NCBI GenBank assembly: GCA_022841205.1
Contig: JALHCK010000011.1
Coordinates: forward strand, 1 to 64,000
DNA length: 64,000 nt
Source of the DNA: Methanomicrobiales archaeon
GTDB lineage: Archaea > Halobacteriota > Methanomicrobia > Methanomicrobiales > Methanospirillaceae
Direction of reading: 5' to 3'
Shown here: in pieces, positions 45,001 through 60,000 of the stretch
Numbering within the stretch: position 1 is the first letter of the stretch
How the letters are laid out: the number at the start of each line of letters is the position of its first letter
The notes under the pieces: generated by a model
The model's database searches: none
Told to the model about the DNA's origin: nothing
The model's input: the letters and a program-made list of their open reading frames with translations, nothing else
Translations under genes and position numbers: made by a program

Positions 45001-48000
45001 GAACTGGCGGATTAACCCGCTTAATATGGTGATAGTCCATTACGATTGGCAAAGGGAGCTCAGATAGGAGGTATTGACTTGAAAAAAATTATAGCTGGCT
45101 TACTCATTGTTACATCCCTAACCGCTCCGGTCAGCGCCTCGTCCGGGGCCTTGATGTGGAACGCGATGACAGTTAGTGAGACGACAAAAACGGCGGTTGC
45201 ACCCAAAAAGCAGGAACAATTAACAAATCTCCCACTGACTTCAGATGCTCTTACCTCGATCATAAATACCATGCACCAGCAGCAAAAACAGACGATGGAC
45301 GCAATGCTCGCAATCATGAATCAAAATAACCAAAAGAATAATGAGCCCAACGGGTTAATGCAGCTCCTGCAGCAGCAGCAACAGCAGCAGCAAGCCATTG
45401 TAGCGGCGATGATGCAACAACAGCAACAACAACAGGAGTTTTTCAAGCTTATTCTGCAAATGCAGAAGCAGAACAATAACGCTCAGGCCGCGGTGAGTAC
45501 CCAGCAAGAGACGAACAATGTCCGTCTAAAAACACCACAAGAAATCGCGCAGCCGGCAGTTATACAGGCAGTCGCCCCGGTCGAACCGGAAGTTATTGCG
45601 GAAGCTGCGCCGGCCGCCGATATGACATTTATCCCGTACGAGCGAAAGCGCCTGGCGCCGCCCGACGAGCCCGTAATAATCAAGACCGTATCGGAGCGCA
45701 TCGAGGGTTCCGTCCAGGATGCGGCTCTTGAGGGATATTATCGTGATAGTATGGCGGTATTCAATTATACGGACACGGCCCTTTATAAAATTTATTGCAA
45801 AGTCGGTTATATCACTGTAGTCCGTTTACAGCCCGGCGAGACTTTCATTAACGCCGCCGGTGGCGACAGCCATAATTGGCAGATAGATTATATTCTTGCC
45901 GGTAACCAGGGACAGCTCATAATCAAGCCGATGGCCGCCAACGTAGAAACAAACTTCGTCTTGCTGACCAATAAACATTCATACCAGATCCAGGCAAAAT
46001 CGACTTCTTGGTACAACCCAATCGTTTCATGGACCTACCCGGAGGAGCTTAGGGAACAGTCACTACGGATTGCCCAGGCCGAACGCAAGGAGAAGAAGGA
46101 AACAATTTCCGTCGCTCCCTACAATCTTAACACCAGCTATAAAGTCGAAGCCAGGGGAATGGCAAAACCCAAAATGATCTTCGACGACGGGAAAAAAGTT
46201 TATATACAATTGACCGAAAGCATGCAAGCGGAATTGCCCGCGTTGGTGCTGCGCGATGGAAGCAAGCGGCTGATAGTCAACTATCAGGTGAAAAACGGTT
46301 ACTACATCGTAAACAGACTTTTCGACGAGGCCGAACTACTGCTAGGCAGCAAAAACTATATCCGGATAAAACGCGTTAAGGCCAGCCAAGAGGGGCTAGA
46401 AGACGATGCGGCTTAATCTGTTTAAGCGCAAAAGCTCCACGGAAGAAAATATCGGTCAGCGCGCCAACACAGAACCGGTTCTCAAAGACGGGAAACTGCC
46501 GCGAAAAGGAGCCAGATATAATCCAAAGTTGGTATACCTAATGATCGGCGTCATCGTAAGCGTCATGGCATACGTGCTATATACCGGGCTTACCATCCCT
46601 GATATGAAAACAAGCCAGGAGAAAAACGAGGAAAGGTTCCAGCAGAACCGAGCGACGCTGGCAAACGCGGGCAATAACGACGGTCTTACCGAAGGGCTGC
46701 CCCAGGGATACGGTGATAACAAAACGACCGTAACCGGCGGCGCGAAGAAGCAGCAACCGACAAAGCCGGTAGACCGTCCGACAATTGCGGCACAGAACCG
46801 GCCGGTGAACTTACAGGGCGTTTATACGCGTACGCCGGTGCGGCCGATGGTATCCGAGGCGGAAAAAGAAAGACTTGCCGGCGTAAAAAGCTCAATACGG
46901 TTCAACATGGCAAGTGGGCAAAAAGATGGAGGCTTCCAGCCAGTCGCTAACCGGCAAGAAAATAATCAGGCGCAAGCCGGATCTCAGGACAGCTTATCGG
47001 GGAACCATCAGGAAAACTTCCTCAAAACTCACCAAAGGGCAAGCGACTCAATCTACCTCAAATCTAGGGTCCAGCCCGCATATTCGGAATACGAGATTAA
47101 AGCGGGGAGCATCATCCCCGGAGTGGTCGTCACCGGGATCGATTCGAGCGTCCCTGGTCAAATAGTCGGGCAAGTTCGGGAAAATGTTTATGACACTGTT
47201 ACCGGCAATCACCTGCTAATACCTATCGGGACGAAGGTAATCGGCAAATACGACTCCAACATCGACTACGCCCAAGACAGGCTGCTGGTCGTATGGAACC
47301 GGCTGATTTTTCCGAACGGCTCGAGCATCGATCTTGAGGGCATGACGGGCACCGACAGGGAAGGCTATGCAGGTTTCAAGGATAAGACAAATTATCATAC
47401 CCCAAGGCTTATCAACGGCGTCCTTCTCGGAAGCGTCATGGCCGCAGGGGCGCGTGTCGCGACCGGCGGGACAAACAACGATAATTTCGGGAATCTCGTC
47501 GGGCAGGGCATAGCGGAAAATATCATGCAAGCCACCGCGCAGATCACCGAAAAGAACCTGAACGTCAAACCTACGCTTGAGATCCGCACCGGGTATCAAT
47601 TTAACATTTTCGTCGGCAAGGACATGATTCTCGAGCCTTATCGAGATTGAGGCCAAAATGAGATATCTAAGAGATTATATACTCTACCTGGCCGGCGCGT
47701 TCGGCTCAATGATCGCGGGGATGTGGCTTTCGACGCAGGAGATAGCGCGGTTGCTTAACCATCCCGTCGAGTTCGGCGACCCGTATATCATCTTCGGGAG
47801 ACCTGTGTATCCGCCATACTTCCTGATCTGGTGGCATAATTACGGCGACTATGCGCCGGAGCAATTTGAAGACGCGGCCACGTACTGCATAATCGGTATA
47901 TTCGTCGCCCTATGTTTCGTCTTCGTGTTCGCCTTCGCGCGAGTAATGCGAAAGCCTCAATTATCCTCGCACGGCTCGGCCAGGTGGGCTAACCAAAAGG

Positions 48001-51000
48001 AAATCGAAGAGACGGGCCTGCTTGACGGAAACGGCTTCGTTTTAGGAACAACGGAGGAAGGCGAGTACCTTTCACACGACAGTAACGAGCACGATATGCT
48101 GATCGCGCCCACCGGAAGCGGCAAGGGAATAAGCAGCGTACTGCCGACGCTCATGTCGGAGGCATGGCCGCATAGTTGCGTCGTCCTGGACGTAAAAAAA
48201 GAAAACTGGAACGCGACGTCGCGATTTCGCAAGGAAACCTTGGGCCAGCTGGTGATCAAGTTCGAGCCCCTGATCGATGACGGAACGTCAGCCTGTTTTA
48301 ACGTACTTGATGAAATAAGGTTAAAAACAGCCTTCGAAGCCGATGACGTACAGACTATTTGCCAAATTCTCATCCCTTCGGACACAAAAGGAGATCCCCA
48401 CTGGCCGATATCGGCGGCCGCCTTCCTGGTCGGGGTAATGCTACACGTCAAATACCTGCACGAAGACGCAAGCCTGCCGCTGATAGGCAGTTATCTGAAA
48501 ATCAAGCCCCTGGGCGAGCTGCTAATGGAAATGCTCGAAGCCGAACACGTCGAGGACGAGGATTTCTTCCGGAATCTATACGGATACTGCATCGAAGAAA
48601 CGCCCAAAACGCACCCGATAGTCTACCAGGCGGCCATGAAGATGGCCAACACACCGGAAAAGGAGCGCGGCAGCATATATTCCGCCACAATTCCCCCGTT
48701 CGCGCTTTTCGATAATCCGGTAATCAGCAAAAACGTAAGATACAGCAGTTTCAGGATCGCCGACCTTATGGATTATGAAAAGCCTGTAACCTTATTCCTT
48801 GTCACTCCGCCAGGCGAGATAAAGAAACTGAAAAATATCTTCCGGGTAATGGTTGAAATGATGCTCAATAAGCTCACAGGCCCGTTGTCCGAAAAGAAAG
48901 AGCACGACCACAAGCACCGCCTCATGTTTCTGCTGGACGAATTTCCGGCGCTGGAGAGGATGGAGAAGATTGAATCGGCGTTGGCCTGGGCGCGTGGGTA
49001 TAAAATCAAATTCTCACTCGTAATCCAGAATATTCCACAAATCACGCAGTTTTATACACAAAACACCTCGATATTCGGAAACTGCAAAGTACGCATATAT
49101 CACGCGCCAGCTGATCCGGATACGAAAAACGCCCTGAGCAAAGAGCTCGGAAACAAAACGATAATCGTCGAGAACAAAAGCTATCAGCGAAATTTCCGGA
49201 TACCGCTCCTGAAAAGCGAGACAATTTCAACCCAGGAAATCGCCAAGCCTCTTCTGGACCCGACCGAAGTCGGGCTACTCGGGGATAATCTCGTTATCCT
49301 CATGACGGGGAAACGCCCAATTCTCGGACGGAAAATCAAGTATTTCGAAGATCCCGTATTCGCACAAAACGAGCTACCGCCGCTGGAAACCAGCGACATT
49401 ATATACCCGCCGCCGCCGCAAGTTGCTTCTAGACCCGTTAGCTCGACGTCAAGCTTTATAGAGAAAGAGCGTGAAGAGGAGGAAAAGGAGGGAAAAGCCG
49501 CACCCAGGATTGAGGACGATTATTATGCAGCTGCAGACGACTTTGAGTTCGATGATTCGTGACAGACAGTCCCAATAATGGGAGATCATCCAATAGGAGG
49601 TGCCAAGTGGCTAAACCAGACATACTGGACCGTCTTAGCCAGCAGGAAGAAAAACAAAAGAAAGATCTCGCCAGGCTCGAGGCCAGACTGAAGCGTGAGG
49701 ACGAGTTGCGAAAAACCCTTAAGGCTAAGCAACAAGGGCTGATATTAATACAGAAAAAACAGGAGCGTGAGCACAAAGAAATCCGGGGCGGCTTATTCGT
49801 TATAGCCGGACTGCTTCGCGTCAACCGGGTCGTTCTCCTGGGTGCGCTCCTGTCTGAGATATTGCCGGCCGTCGCCAACAACAATCAGGAGAAAATTGCC
49901 GAATGGGAAGCCGTTGGTCAGCGGTATTACGACAAACCGTATAAAGGCAAGGAGCGTGACGCCATTAAGCAGACCAACGAAACCGACGTTAAGAAAGCCA
50001 TCCTTCAAAACCCGCTCCTGGCCGATGTGAACGTCCGATGAACCAAGACAACGTCGAAACCAGTAATTACGATCTGTTCAAGATTAATCTCGGCAAAGAA
50101 TTGTGCGAGCTGCTGCACAATACGGACGGCGAAATCGAAGAAATCATGCGGAATCCTGACGGCGAATGCTGGATCATAAAAAAAGGCGCCGGCGAGGTTT
50201 GCCTGGGGAACCTACAAAATGACGTTGCTGCCCGCAACACGATTGAAATAGTCGCCAGCAGCATGCGGGTGACCTGTGATAGGAAAAGGCCCACCCTCAT
50301 AGGGGAGATTCCGGTGCTGAAATACCGTTTCACCGGCATCCTGCCCGAGCCAGCGGAAAAACCCATGTGGAGCATCCGAATCCCGTCCCCCCGGATTTAT
50401 ACCCTTGAAGACTATGAAAAATCCCTCGTCATGACGCCCCAGCAAACCCAAATGCTTAAAAAATGGTTGGATGATCGCCAAAATATTTTGATCATCGGCT
50501 CCACCAACTCCGGCAAAACGACGCTTACCAATGCCTGTCTGCACTACACAAGCAAATATAACGAGCGTCACGTACTCATCGAGGACACGCGGGAGCTGCG
50601 CTGCAGCGCGCGGAACAAAGCGTTGCTCCGCGCCGGCGACTACGCTTCAATCGAGCAGCTGATCGCCGTAACAATGAGGTTAACCCCTAAACGCATTGTC
50701 GTCGGCGAGGCCCGGACCGGCGTCGTGGCCCAAGTGCTCATCGAAGCCTGCAACACCGGCCATAAAGGCGTGATGTGCACTATCCACGCCAATTCCGCCC
50801 TTGACGGGTTATACCGCGTCGGCGAGCTCATCAGGCAGGTACAGAATCTTGTGCCCGAAGAGATAGCAAGGGCAATAAACGCCGTAATCTTCATCCAGGC
50901 TGCGCAGGACTCGTCCTGGCGTAGAGTTACCGAAATGGCCCTGGTCAAAGGTTACAGCGGAGAATTTCAGCTAGATTATATTAAGGAGGACTAAAAATGA

Positions 51001-54000
51001 GGAAAAACTCGGTTATGGTCGCACTATATATTGCTCTTATCATGGTAATCCAAAGCAAAGCCGCACTGGCCACGTCAACCGGGCTTGAGATCGAGCAAAC
51101 CTTCGATATCGTCGAAACCCTGCTGCGCGGCAAAGTAGCCTGGTTCGTAGCCGTAGGCACGGGGATCGTCGCCGCCATCGGCTGGATGATGAGCGAAAGT
51201 TCGTCAACAATCAGAACCGCCTTCAAATGGGCCCTGGGCGCGTCGGTTATCTTCAACATCGTGAAATACATCGACATCCTCTTCGGCGGCAGCACGGGGG
51301 TTGGGTTCTAATGGCGCTGAAGAAAAGGGACCGGGGAACGCCGATCGTCATCCATCACTCGTTGTCGAATGAAATAATGATTGCCGGCGTGCCGCGGGAC
51401 TATGCCTTTGTCAATGCGGCGCTCGGGGGAATTCTGGGCTTCAGCGGTGGCGCGTATTACATCTTGCCGATATTTTTCATAACTCACTATATTCTCGCGT
51501 ATCTGCACCGTGAAGATCCTCAGTATTGGGATTGCATGGTAAAACATTACAACACGAAGGACTTCTACGGCGTCTGAAGAGGGGAGGGGATTTGATGGAA
51601 TTAATAACCGCAATAGCGATCATGACGCTATTTGCCCAAGTAGCCCATTACTTTTACAAACGTCAGCAGCGCGACCCTCTTCTCCGGGAAAAGGTGCCCT
51701 GGCATTCAATTATCGACATGGAAGGCTTAGTGCTCAATAAAAACGGCAGCCTGCAAAAAACGTTCATCTATCGCGGTCCCGATCTCGACTCGGTCACCGG
51801 TCTGGAAATAGACGCCCTTACCAAGAAAATCAACAATGTTCTAAAGCGCGTTCAAGGTGACTGGTCAATGTTTATGGAGGTCCAGCGCGTAAAGAGCATG
51901 GAATATCCCGAATCCAATTTTCAAGAGCCGGTGGCCGCCATCATCGATACCGAGCGGCGCGTATATTTCCAACAAGGCCAACATTTCGAATGCCGGTATT
52001 ACATAACTCTCTCATACCTTCCGCCGTCAGACCGGTTCTCCTTAATCAAAGAATTCTTCATAGAGCGCGCGACGCAGCGCCGGCAAGAAAATTACGAAAA
52101 CCACCACATCCCATATTTCCGGGAAGAAGCCGGCAGGATTTACCGAATGCTGGACCCGTATCTGACCGACATACGCCCTCTGTCCAACGAAGAAACGATG
52201 ACCTACCTGCACTCCTGCGTGTCGCCGCGCAGGCACATCGTAAATGCCGACGAGCGATACCGCATCGACCGCCAGCTGGTAGATACCCCGTTATATGCGT
52301 CGCTGGAACCCATGCTCGGGGAACCGGAGCTGGACGGTTCTCACGTGCGGGTAATATCGATACTGCAATACCCCAATACGTCGGAAATGGGCATGCTGGA
52401 AGTCCTTGACACCTTCAATTTCGAATACCGCTGGATCACCCGATATATGCCGATCGAGAAACAAAAAGCCCTCAGCATCATCAAGGAGACAACCCGTAAA
52501 TGGTTCAACAACCGCCTCAGCGCCTGGGATTCGATCAAAGCCGTCTTCACCCATGAAATGGAACGGATCAAAAATATGGACGCCTATAAAAAATCGCTGG
52601 ACAGCGAACAGGCGGAAGAAGAGCTTCGCGGCGACGTCGCGGCCTTCGGCCTCTACACCATATCAATAGTTTTAATGGATCAAGATTACGACCGCGCCAA
52701 CGATAAGGCCGTCAAAATCCGTGACGTTATCAACGACAAGGGATATACCGCCCGAATCGAAACCTATTACGCTGTCGATGCATGGTTGGGTAGCCTGCCC
52801 GGGAACACCTGGTCGAATATTCGGGCTCCGATGCAAAGTTCGCTGAATGTAGCGCACTTTATGCCCATAGCCGCCAAATGGACAGGTCCGGAGAAAAACG
52901 CGGCCTGGGGCGGCCCGCCGCTGTTCTTCGCTCAGTCGGTTGACCGGACGCCGTTTCGCTTCGACCTTCACGATAAAAGCGACGTCGGTCACGCGCTGGT
53001 CATCGGCCCCACCGGCGCCGGCAAGTCCTTTTTCCTGCAAACGATGCAGGCCCAATCCCGCCGCTATCCTAATTCCCAAAGCTTCATCTTCGACAAAGGC
53101 GGTTCCTCCAGGGCGCTGACGGTCGCCCTGGGCGGGGATTTCTACGACCTGGGACACGAAACGACGCCGGCCTTCCAGCCGCTTAGCAACCTTGACAGCC
53201 AGGCGGAAATCGAGTGGGCTCTCGAATGGCTCATGCAGATCATGGCGAACGAGAATGCCGGCGTAATAACGCCGGAACGGAAAGGAGCGCTCTGGAACGC
53301 TCTGCAATCGGTCCGGGCATATCCGCCTGAGAATAGGACAATGGACTCGCTACGCACCCATATCCAGGATGAGATTTTCGCCGAGGCATTACGCAGTTAC
53401 GGCTCGCTGGGCCCCTACGGCTCGATTTTCAACGCCAATAGGGACGATTTTAAATACAACCGTATCCAAGCCTTCGAAATGGAAACCCTCATGGAGACTA
53501 AGCCCTCCGTCGTCGAACCTACGCTCATGTACCTCTTCCACCGGCTCGAATCGTACTTCAGCGAAACAAAGCCCAGGCCCAGCATACTCTACCTCGACGA
53601 AGCCTGGCGGTATCTGCAAAACGAAATCTTCATGCAGAAAATGGGCTCCTGGCTGCGAGAGCTGCGTAAGAAAAAGGTGGACGTCGTATTTGCCACCCAG
53701 GCATTGGATGAAATAGACAAATCGCCAATCAAAAGCGTAATCATCGACTCGTGCAAAACCAAGATATACCTGCCCAACCCAAACGCTCTAAGCCCTAACA
53801 CGAAGCCTATCTACCAATCCTTCGGGCTTAACGACCGGGAGATCCAGATAATCGCCGACGCCGTCGAGAAACGCCAATACTACGTTACCACCGATCGCGG
53901 GAACAACCGGCTCATAGAACTAGGAATAGACAAGGCGGTTTGTCCGTTCGGCAGCGCGTACATCGGCGCCAGCTCCCGCGAAGACCAGGAGATGGTCAAA

Positions 54001-57000
54001 AACATCCTGGCCACCCACGGCCAAGAGGGCTTCAACGCAGAGTTCATGCGGCGCAAGGGCCTCGTCGACCACATAAAGGTATACCAAAATTACAAGCCCA
54101 AAGTAAGTTAGGAGGAGAAAAAATGAAAAAACTCGTTATCGCGGTCATGGTTTTAACCCTCACCCTTACAGGACAGCCAGTCAATGCCTTTTTCGGCGGC
54201 GGTGGAATCTCAGGTCCGCTGCCGGTCTACAACACCAACGCCGCCGTAGACGCCGCAACGCTGGCCACCCAGATCAATACCCTCCAGCAGCTCGACGCCA
54301 TGCTCAAAAACCTAGCTTCGATGGACGGAGCGGCGGCGGCGGCCAACCAGAGCTTAATCGCCGAAACCATCGGCGATCTCATCACCATGCAGAATGGCCT
54401 CAATCTGTACATGAGCCAGGCGGCGTATGACGGCAAATATATGGACGTAAGCCAGATGAGCGTCGAAGACCAAATCGCGTACATCGAGGGCCTGCAACAA
54501 GCGCAGGGCGCGACGCTGCAAAGCGCCATGGAAGCCCAGGGCGTAATAGTGGCGCGCAACGCAACCATGTCAAACGCCATCCAGCAGCTGCTTCAGAGCT
54601 CGCAGGGCGCCGAAGGCGCCAAAGCTGCCGCCCAGGTCGCCCATCAGCTTGCGGCGCTGCAGATCACCCAACTCATGCAAACCCAGGAAATGATCGCCCG
54701 TGGCCAGCGGGCCGAGTTGGAAAGGCAGGCCTATGAGCGCGAAAAAGAGGAAACCGCAAAAAATATGAATGACAGGGTACTAAGTCGAGAGGAAAAGTTG
54801 AAATAGTGACCGACTTTATCGTTCTTTATTTCATCACTAGCGCGTTTTTAGCCTACGTTCTATTCAAAGACGAGTTTTTCTGGCGGCTGCCGGTAAAAAT
54901 GCGCGGCTACGTGCTCCTGGGTTGTCTGGCTATGCCAGGGATATTTTACCTCCCGTTCGCCCTGGATACCATGGAAGCGTATAACGCCATCCCGTGGTGG
55001 CTATTTTCCGGTCCGTTCCTGGCCATCGGCGGCGCCGGCCTGGCGGTGATGATCTTCTACCCCGAAAAGCAGCAAGATAAAAAGCTCATCCGCCACTTTA
55101 TCTATGCTATCTTCGGAGCGGCAGCCTTTATCCAGCTGCTGCCGCTCCTGTACACCCTCATGAGGAGGTGGGGCCTGTGGACGTCAGTGTAGCCAGCACC
55201 CTTACAACGATATTAAATACTTTTCAGGGCATCTTCGAGGGCGGGATTGCGCGGATCACGCCGATGGCGCTCAGCATCTACGGCAGCCTGCTGCTCATCG
55301 ACGCAACCTGGTCGGTAATCAAGGCCATGCTGCAAGAGAACGCCAACTATCTCAAGCTTTTCGTCGAGAAAGCGATCCGGTACTCGATATTTCTCTTTAT
55401 AATAAAAAACTACCACAGCATCATCCTTCAACTGCTTAACACCTTCATCACCATTGGCCTAACGGCGGGCGGCGGCCAAATTTCGCAAGGAGAGTTTAAA
55501 GACCCGTCTAGTTGGATTCTGTTAGGGCTTAGGACCTTAGATCCAGTTTTGGCCGTATTAAGGCAAATGGGTAGCTCAATGCTAGATTTGAGCCCTTCCA
55601 TCTTGTTTATCATACTTGCCTATGTTTTTTGCATCATAGCTTTCTTCGTTATTGCCATCCAAGTTTTCGTTACTTTCTTAGAGTTCTACATCGTCGGTAC
55701 GCTCTCCGTGGTCTTCATGGGCTGCGCCGTCAACAAACATACCACTTTCCTGGCCGAGAAAAGCATCGGCGCGGTGCTTGCCTTCGGCATCAAGCTCATG
55801 ACATTGGGGCTGATCCTCTCGGCGGCCATCCCGGCCATGCAGACCATTACCGTTCCGGTTACTGCCAAAAATGTTATAGATGTCTCCTTCAACCTCTTCG
55901 TCTGCGTCGCGGCCATCGCCTTTCTCTGCTGGAACGCCCCATCGCTGGCGGCCGGCCTGATGGCCGGGTCGCCGTCGCTCTCGGCGGGCGGCATCGCCGG
56001 CGCACTAGCGGCCGGCGCGGCGGCCGGGACAGCGGCAGCAATGGGCGTGATGAAGGTCGCCGGCCCGATGGGGACGGTCGCCGGAGCGGCCGCCAGAGAT
56101 TTGTTCGGTATCGGCGGCAACGCGGCCCAGGTGGCCAACATGACCGGCATCGCCGACGCCGGCGCGGCGGCCGCTTCGGCAAGCGGCGGATCTCCGGCGC
56201 CGGTGACGCCGGAAAACCTGGCCTCAAGCCTGGCGAGCACTTCGGGCACCGGGGGCGACGATGCCGGCGCTCCGAAGTCAGCAGTCACGGCGGCGGATAT
56301 CTCCGCCGCAATGAACCAGGAGGGAGGTCAGGGCGCAGGGGGCGCAGGCAGCCAAGGCGGCCCGGCCCCGACCTCAGCCCCGGCCGCACCAAGCGGGGGA
56401 GGAGAAGAGGGGGGAGGAGCTGCCGGCCCGGCCGCCAGCCCCGAAGGAGGCTGTTCGAGCGCAGCCGGCGGAGCGGCCGACATAAGCGGCGACACGGCGG
56501 CGACGGCGCCGCCCCAGGAGGGCGGTTCAGTGTCGCCCATGGCAGTGGCCGGCAAGCTGGCGCTCATAAACCAGGCGATACCTCCTGAAGCCGCTCCTCA
56601 AGGCGGCGTAATCGCCTCCCTGCCGCCGCAGGACAATGACTAAAAAACTCCTCGCCGCGGCCCTGCTGCTCGCAGCCATCGGCCTAAACCTTACAACCCC
56701 CGGCATCCTGGGATACAGCAACTGGACGAGCAGCGCCCCCAAAGGGTGGTACGTCATCAAACCAGATATGCCCCCCGCGCGCGGGCAGCTGGTCGTCATG
56801 GAAGTCCCCGAGGAAGCTGCGCCATATATCTACGGCCGCGGCTGGGGCAGGCCGGGAACACCGCTCATAAAAACCATCGGGGCCCTCCCGGGCGACAGCG
56901 TGACGATCGGCGACGACGGACTGTACATCAACGGCCGGTACGTCGGCCCGGTTTATGACAAAGATGCCGAAGGGCTGGACTTGCCAAGGCTGCGCGGAAC

Positions 57001-60000
57001 CATCGTTATAAAGCCCGGGGAATTTCTTCCGGTATCGGCATATGAGCGCTCATTCGACGGCCGGTACTTTGGGCCCCAGCCGCTGGCCTCGATCAAACAT
57101 ATCATAGTCCCGCTTATAATCTTCTGAATCGCGCCACCTGCCTTCTGCGACGTGCTCCAGCCACTTTACCGCATCCCGGGGATCAGCAGCTCGCCTTTCT
57201 GGCGGTCAGGGAAGAGGGGGGCTGCCTGCGTCAAGGCATGTACTTAAACCGGTGCTCAAACCCGCTCACAGGCGGCTACAGGCTCTATGGCGGACACAGG
57301 GGGCCGTTGCCCCCTGTACCCCCGGTAACTAGAAAGGAGCGTCTATATGACCTTAGCGGCCGTTTACCTGGGCGAAGCCCAAACCCATATAGCCATCGGC
57401 AAGCCCAAGAACGACAAATTATCCCTTACGGGGCTGCACACGGCCCAAAGCTATCTGTCGCGCCTGCTTGCGGGCGACAAAAGAACATTGTCGGGACTCT
57501 TCGCCGACGTACTGTCCGCGGCCGGCAAAGACGCCGAAATATATGTCGTCTTACCGGCAACCCTCGTTAAACTGGACTGTACGGACAGTGCCTATTGCAA
57601 CGCCGGCGCCGGCAGCAGCCTGATGAGCTGCGCCGCGTCCCTCCTTCAGGTGGAAGAAAAGGACTACCAGATCAGTTTACTGGAGAAGCAGCGCCGCAGC
57701 GGCTATTCGCTGACCGCCGCCGCGCTGCATCAAAATCATATGCAGACACTTATGCAGGCGGCCAAAATGGCCAAGGCCGACCTGGTTTATATAGAGCCGG
57801 AGCAAATAGCGGTATTGAGGTATCTCGACGTCAGCGCCCATGTCTGCGTGGTGTCCTTATGCGGCAACGACACCGCAATTACCGGCCATCACCCGCAGAA
57901 AGGAACGTTTACCCGCGTGCTGCCTGGTTACGGGTACAGCAATATTTTAGATCAGGCGCCGGGCGCGTTTGCAAACACAATAATCCGGTATGACATATTG
58001 GCTCTCGAAACATTCGGCAACAGCCAGTCCGAGCCGGTATACATCACCGGCGAGCGGGCGAGGGAGGTATACGGCCACGTGGGACAGGAGCCGGAAATCG
58101 CCACGCGGCTGTCTTACTCCAAACCAAACCCCAACATTGCCGCGAAAAACATATCCGCGGCGGACATGGAAACCTGTATAGCCGCACTCGGAATGGCTTT
58201 GCAGCCGATATATGCAGAAAGGGGGGGGCCACGTGGAGAACACGATAAATCTCTTATCGACAAGCTATTTAAACGAAAGACGGGATGAGAAGCGGAAACT
58301 AAAAATCAAAAAAATGCTCACGGTGTTCACGATAATCGTCCTGATCGCCGCGACGGTCGAAGTAGGTATAATCAGTTATTACTACTTCTCGCGTAATGAC
58401 ACCGTACCGGCCGACATAGCCAAAAAATATACTGCAGCTCTGGAAACATCAGAGCGGATCAAACAGCACAAGACAATATATTTGCAGGCCGACAGAGACG
58501 ATAAGGCGCTTATCCAGGCCCTGGACAAGCTTACGATGATTAAACCCCGGGAAGTTAATTTTACTCGCCTGGAAGTATCGTATCCCGGACAAACCGTGCA
58601 AGTCGAAGGGTACTCCACCGATCCGTCAGTGTTCAACAGCTACGCGGAGCGGATCAATGAGCAAAAAGAGCTCTTTCGTAATGCCCGGGTCGAAAGGATC
58701 TCCAGCACCACGACCGGTGCTGCTGTATACAAGAACTTTCAGATTAAGGCCGAAATCGTCCGATAGGAGGGATGCGCTTGACAGCATTTCAGTTAATCCG
58801 TAAAGACTCAGCGTTGAAAAACTTGTTTGGCTGGCTGATTCTCTTCCTGGCGATCGCGGCCTACGGCGAGTATTATCGGGGCGCCCTCGACGTCAAAATG
58901 AGAATTGCCGAGGACGAGATAAAAAGTCGTATGGTGGTTATCGAGCGCGCCAGGCGAGAAGAACAGTTATTTTCGGCGCAAGTGGCCTCACTGCCCAAAC
59001 TTGCGAAGAAGTCGGAGGTCGATGCCCTTCAGGAGAGCCTAATAAACAAGCTGCGTGCCTATAAGCTGGAGTTGAACGCCATGCAACCCATATCCGCACC
59101 GGCTAATCCCACTCCGTCCAAGGAGCAGCCGGTAAGCGGGCAGGATTACGAAGTTACTGTCCTGGGTAACTGGAACGATACGGTCAAGTATCTCAACGAC
59201 CTCAAAGCTGAAAAACACTTGATAACACTCTTGATGCTGCGCATGGAGAGCACTTCCAACCCGGGGGAAATCAGAACCACATTCCGCTATAAGATCTACG
59301 TCGAAAGGGGGATATAAAATGAAAGCTGTGACTCGTCGTCAGGTGGCTATCCTCGTTGCGCTGGTTATAGCGCTAGGAGGGACGTACGTCTTTAAGAATA
59401 AGGGGGTATCGGTTACTGTCGGTAAAACGACCGTCGCGGAATCAGCCGGCCCAACGAGTGTCTCTTTGAGTAATTATCCCGCGAAACCAGTCAATTCAAC
59501 TAAATCGCCGTTTTCGATGCAGCCCGGGGTGGTATCGGCTGCGGCCAGGGAGTCAAAAGATACTCCCAAACCGCCTATTCAAAGCGGTAACAACGTCGGC
59601 ACTTTCAAGATGGCCGGTAAGGGCGCCATCGAGATCCGCGCCATCATAACACCGGGGCAAGGGCGTAAGGTCGCCGCGATCTTATCCAGCGGCAGTGAGC
59701 AGATTATGGTGGTCGAAGGAGCTGAAACACCCTGGGGCGCTGTAAGAGATATCACCCGAAAAGGTTTGTACATCGGGGATACTTATTATCCGGTGAACCC
59801 CAAACCGACATTCGAGGAACAAGGCTCTGAGCCTGGCCGCAATATGTCAGTGCCGCCCATCCCCTCAGCGCCCAAGACGGTACGGGGGGGCTAGACCTGA
59901 TGAGAATAGCACTCCTCGTAATAATGCTGTTTTTTCTGGCGGTGCTGCCGGCTGCCGCCCAGGAGGATCAGCCGCGCGTTACTTTCGAGCCGACCAGGGA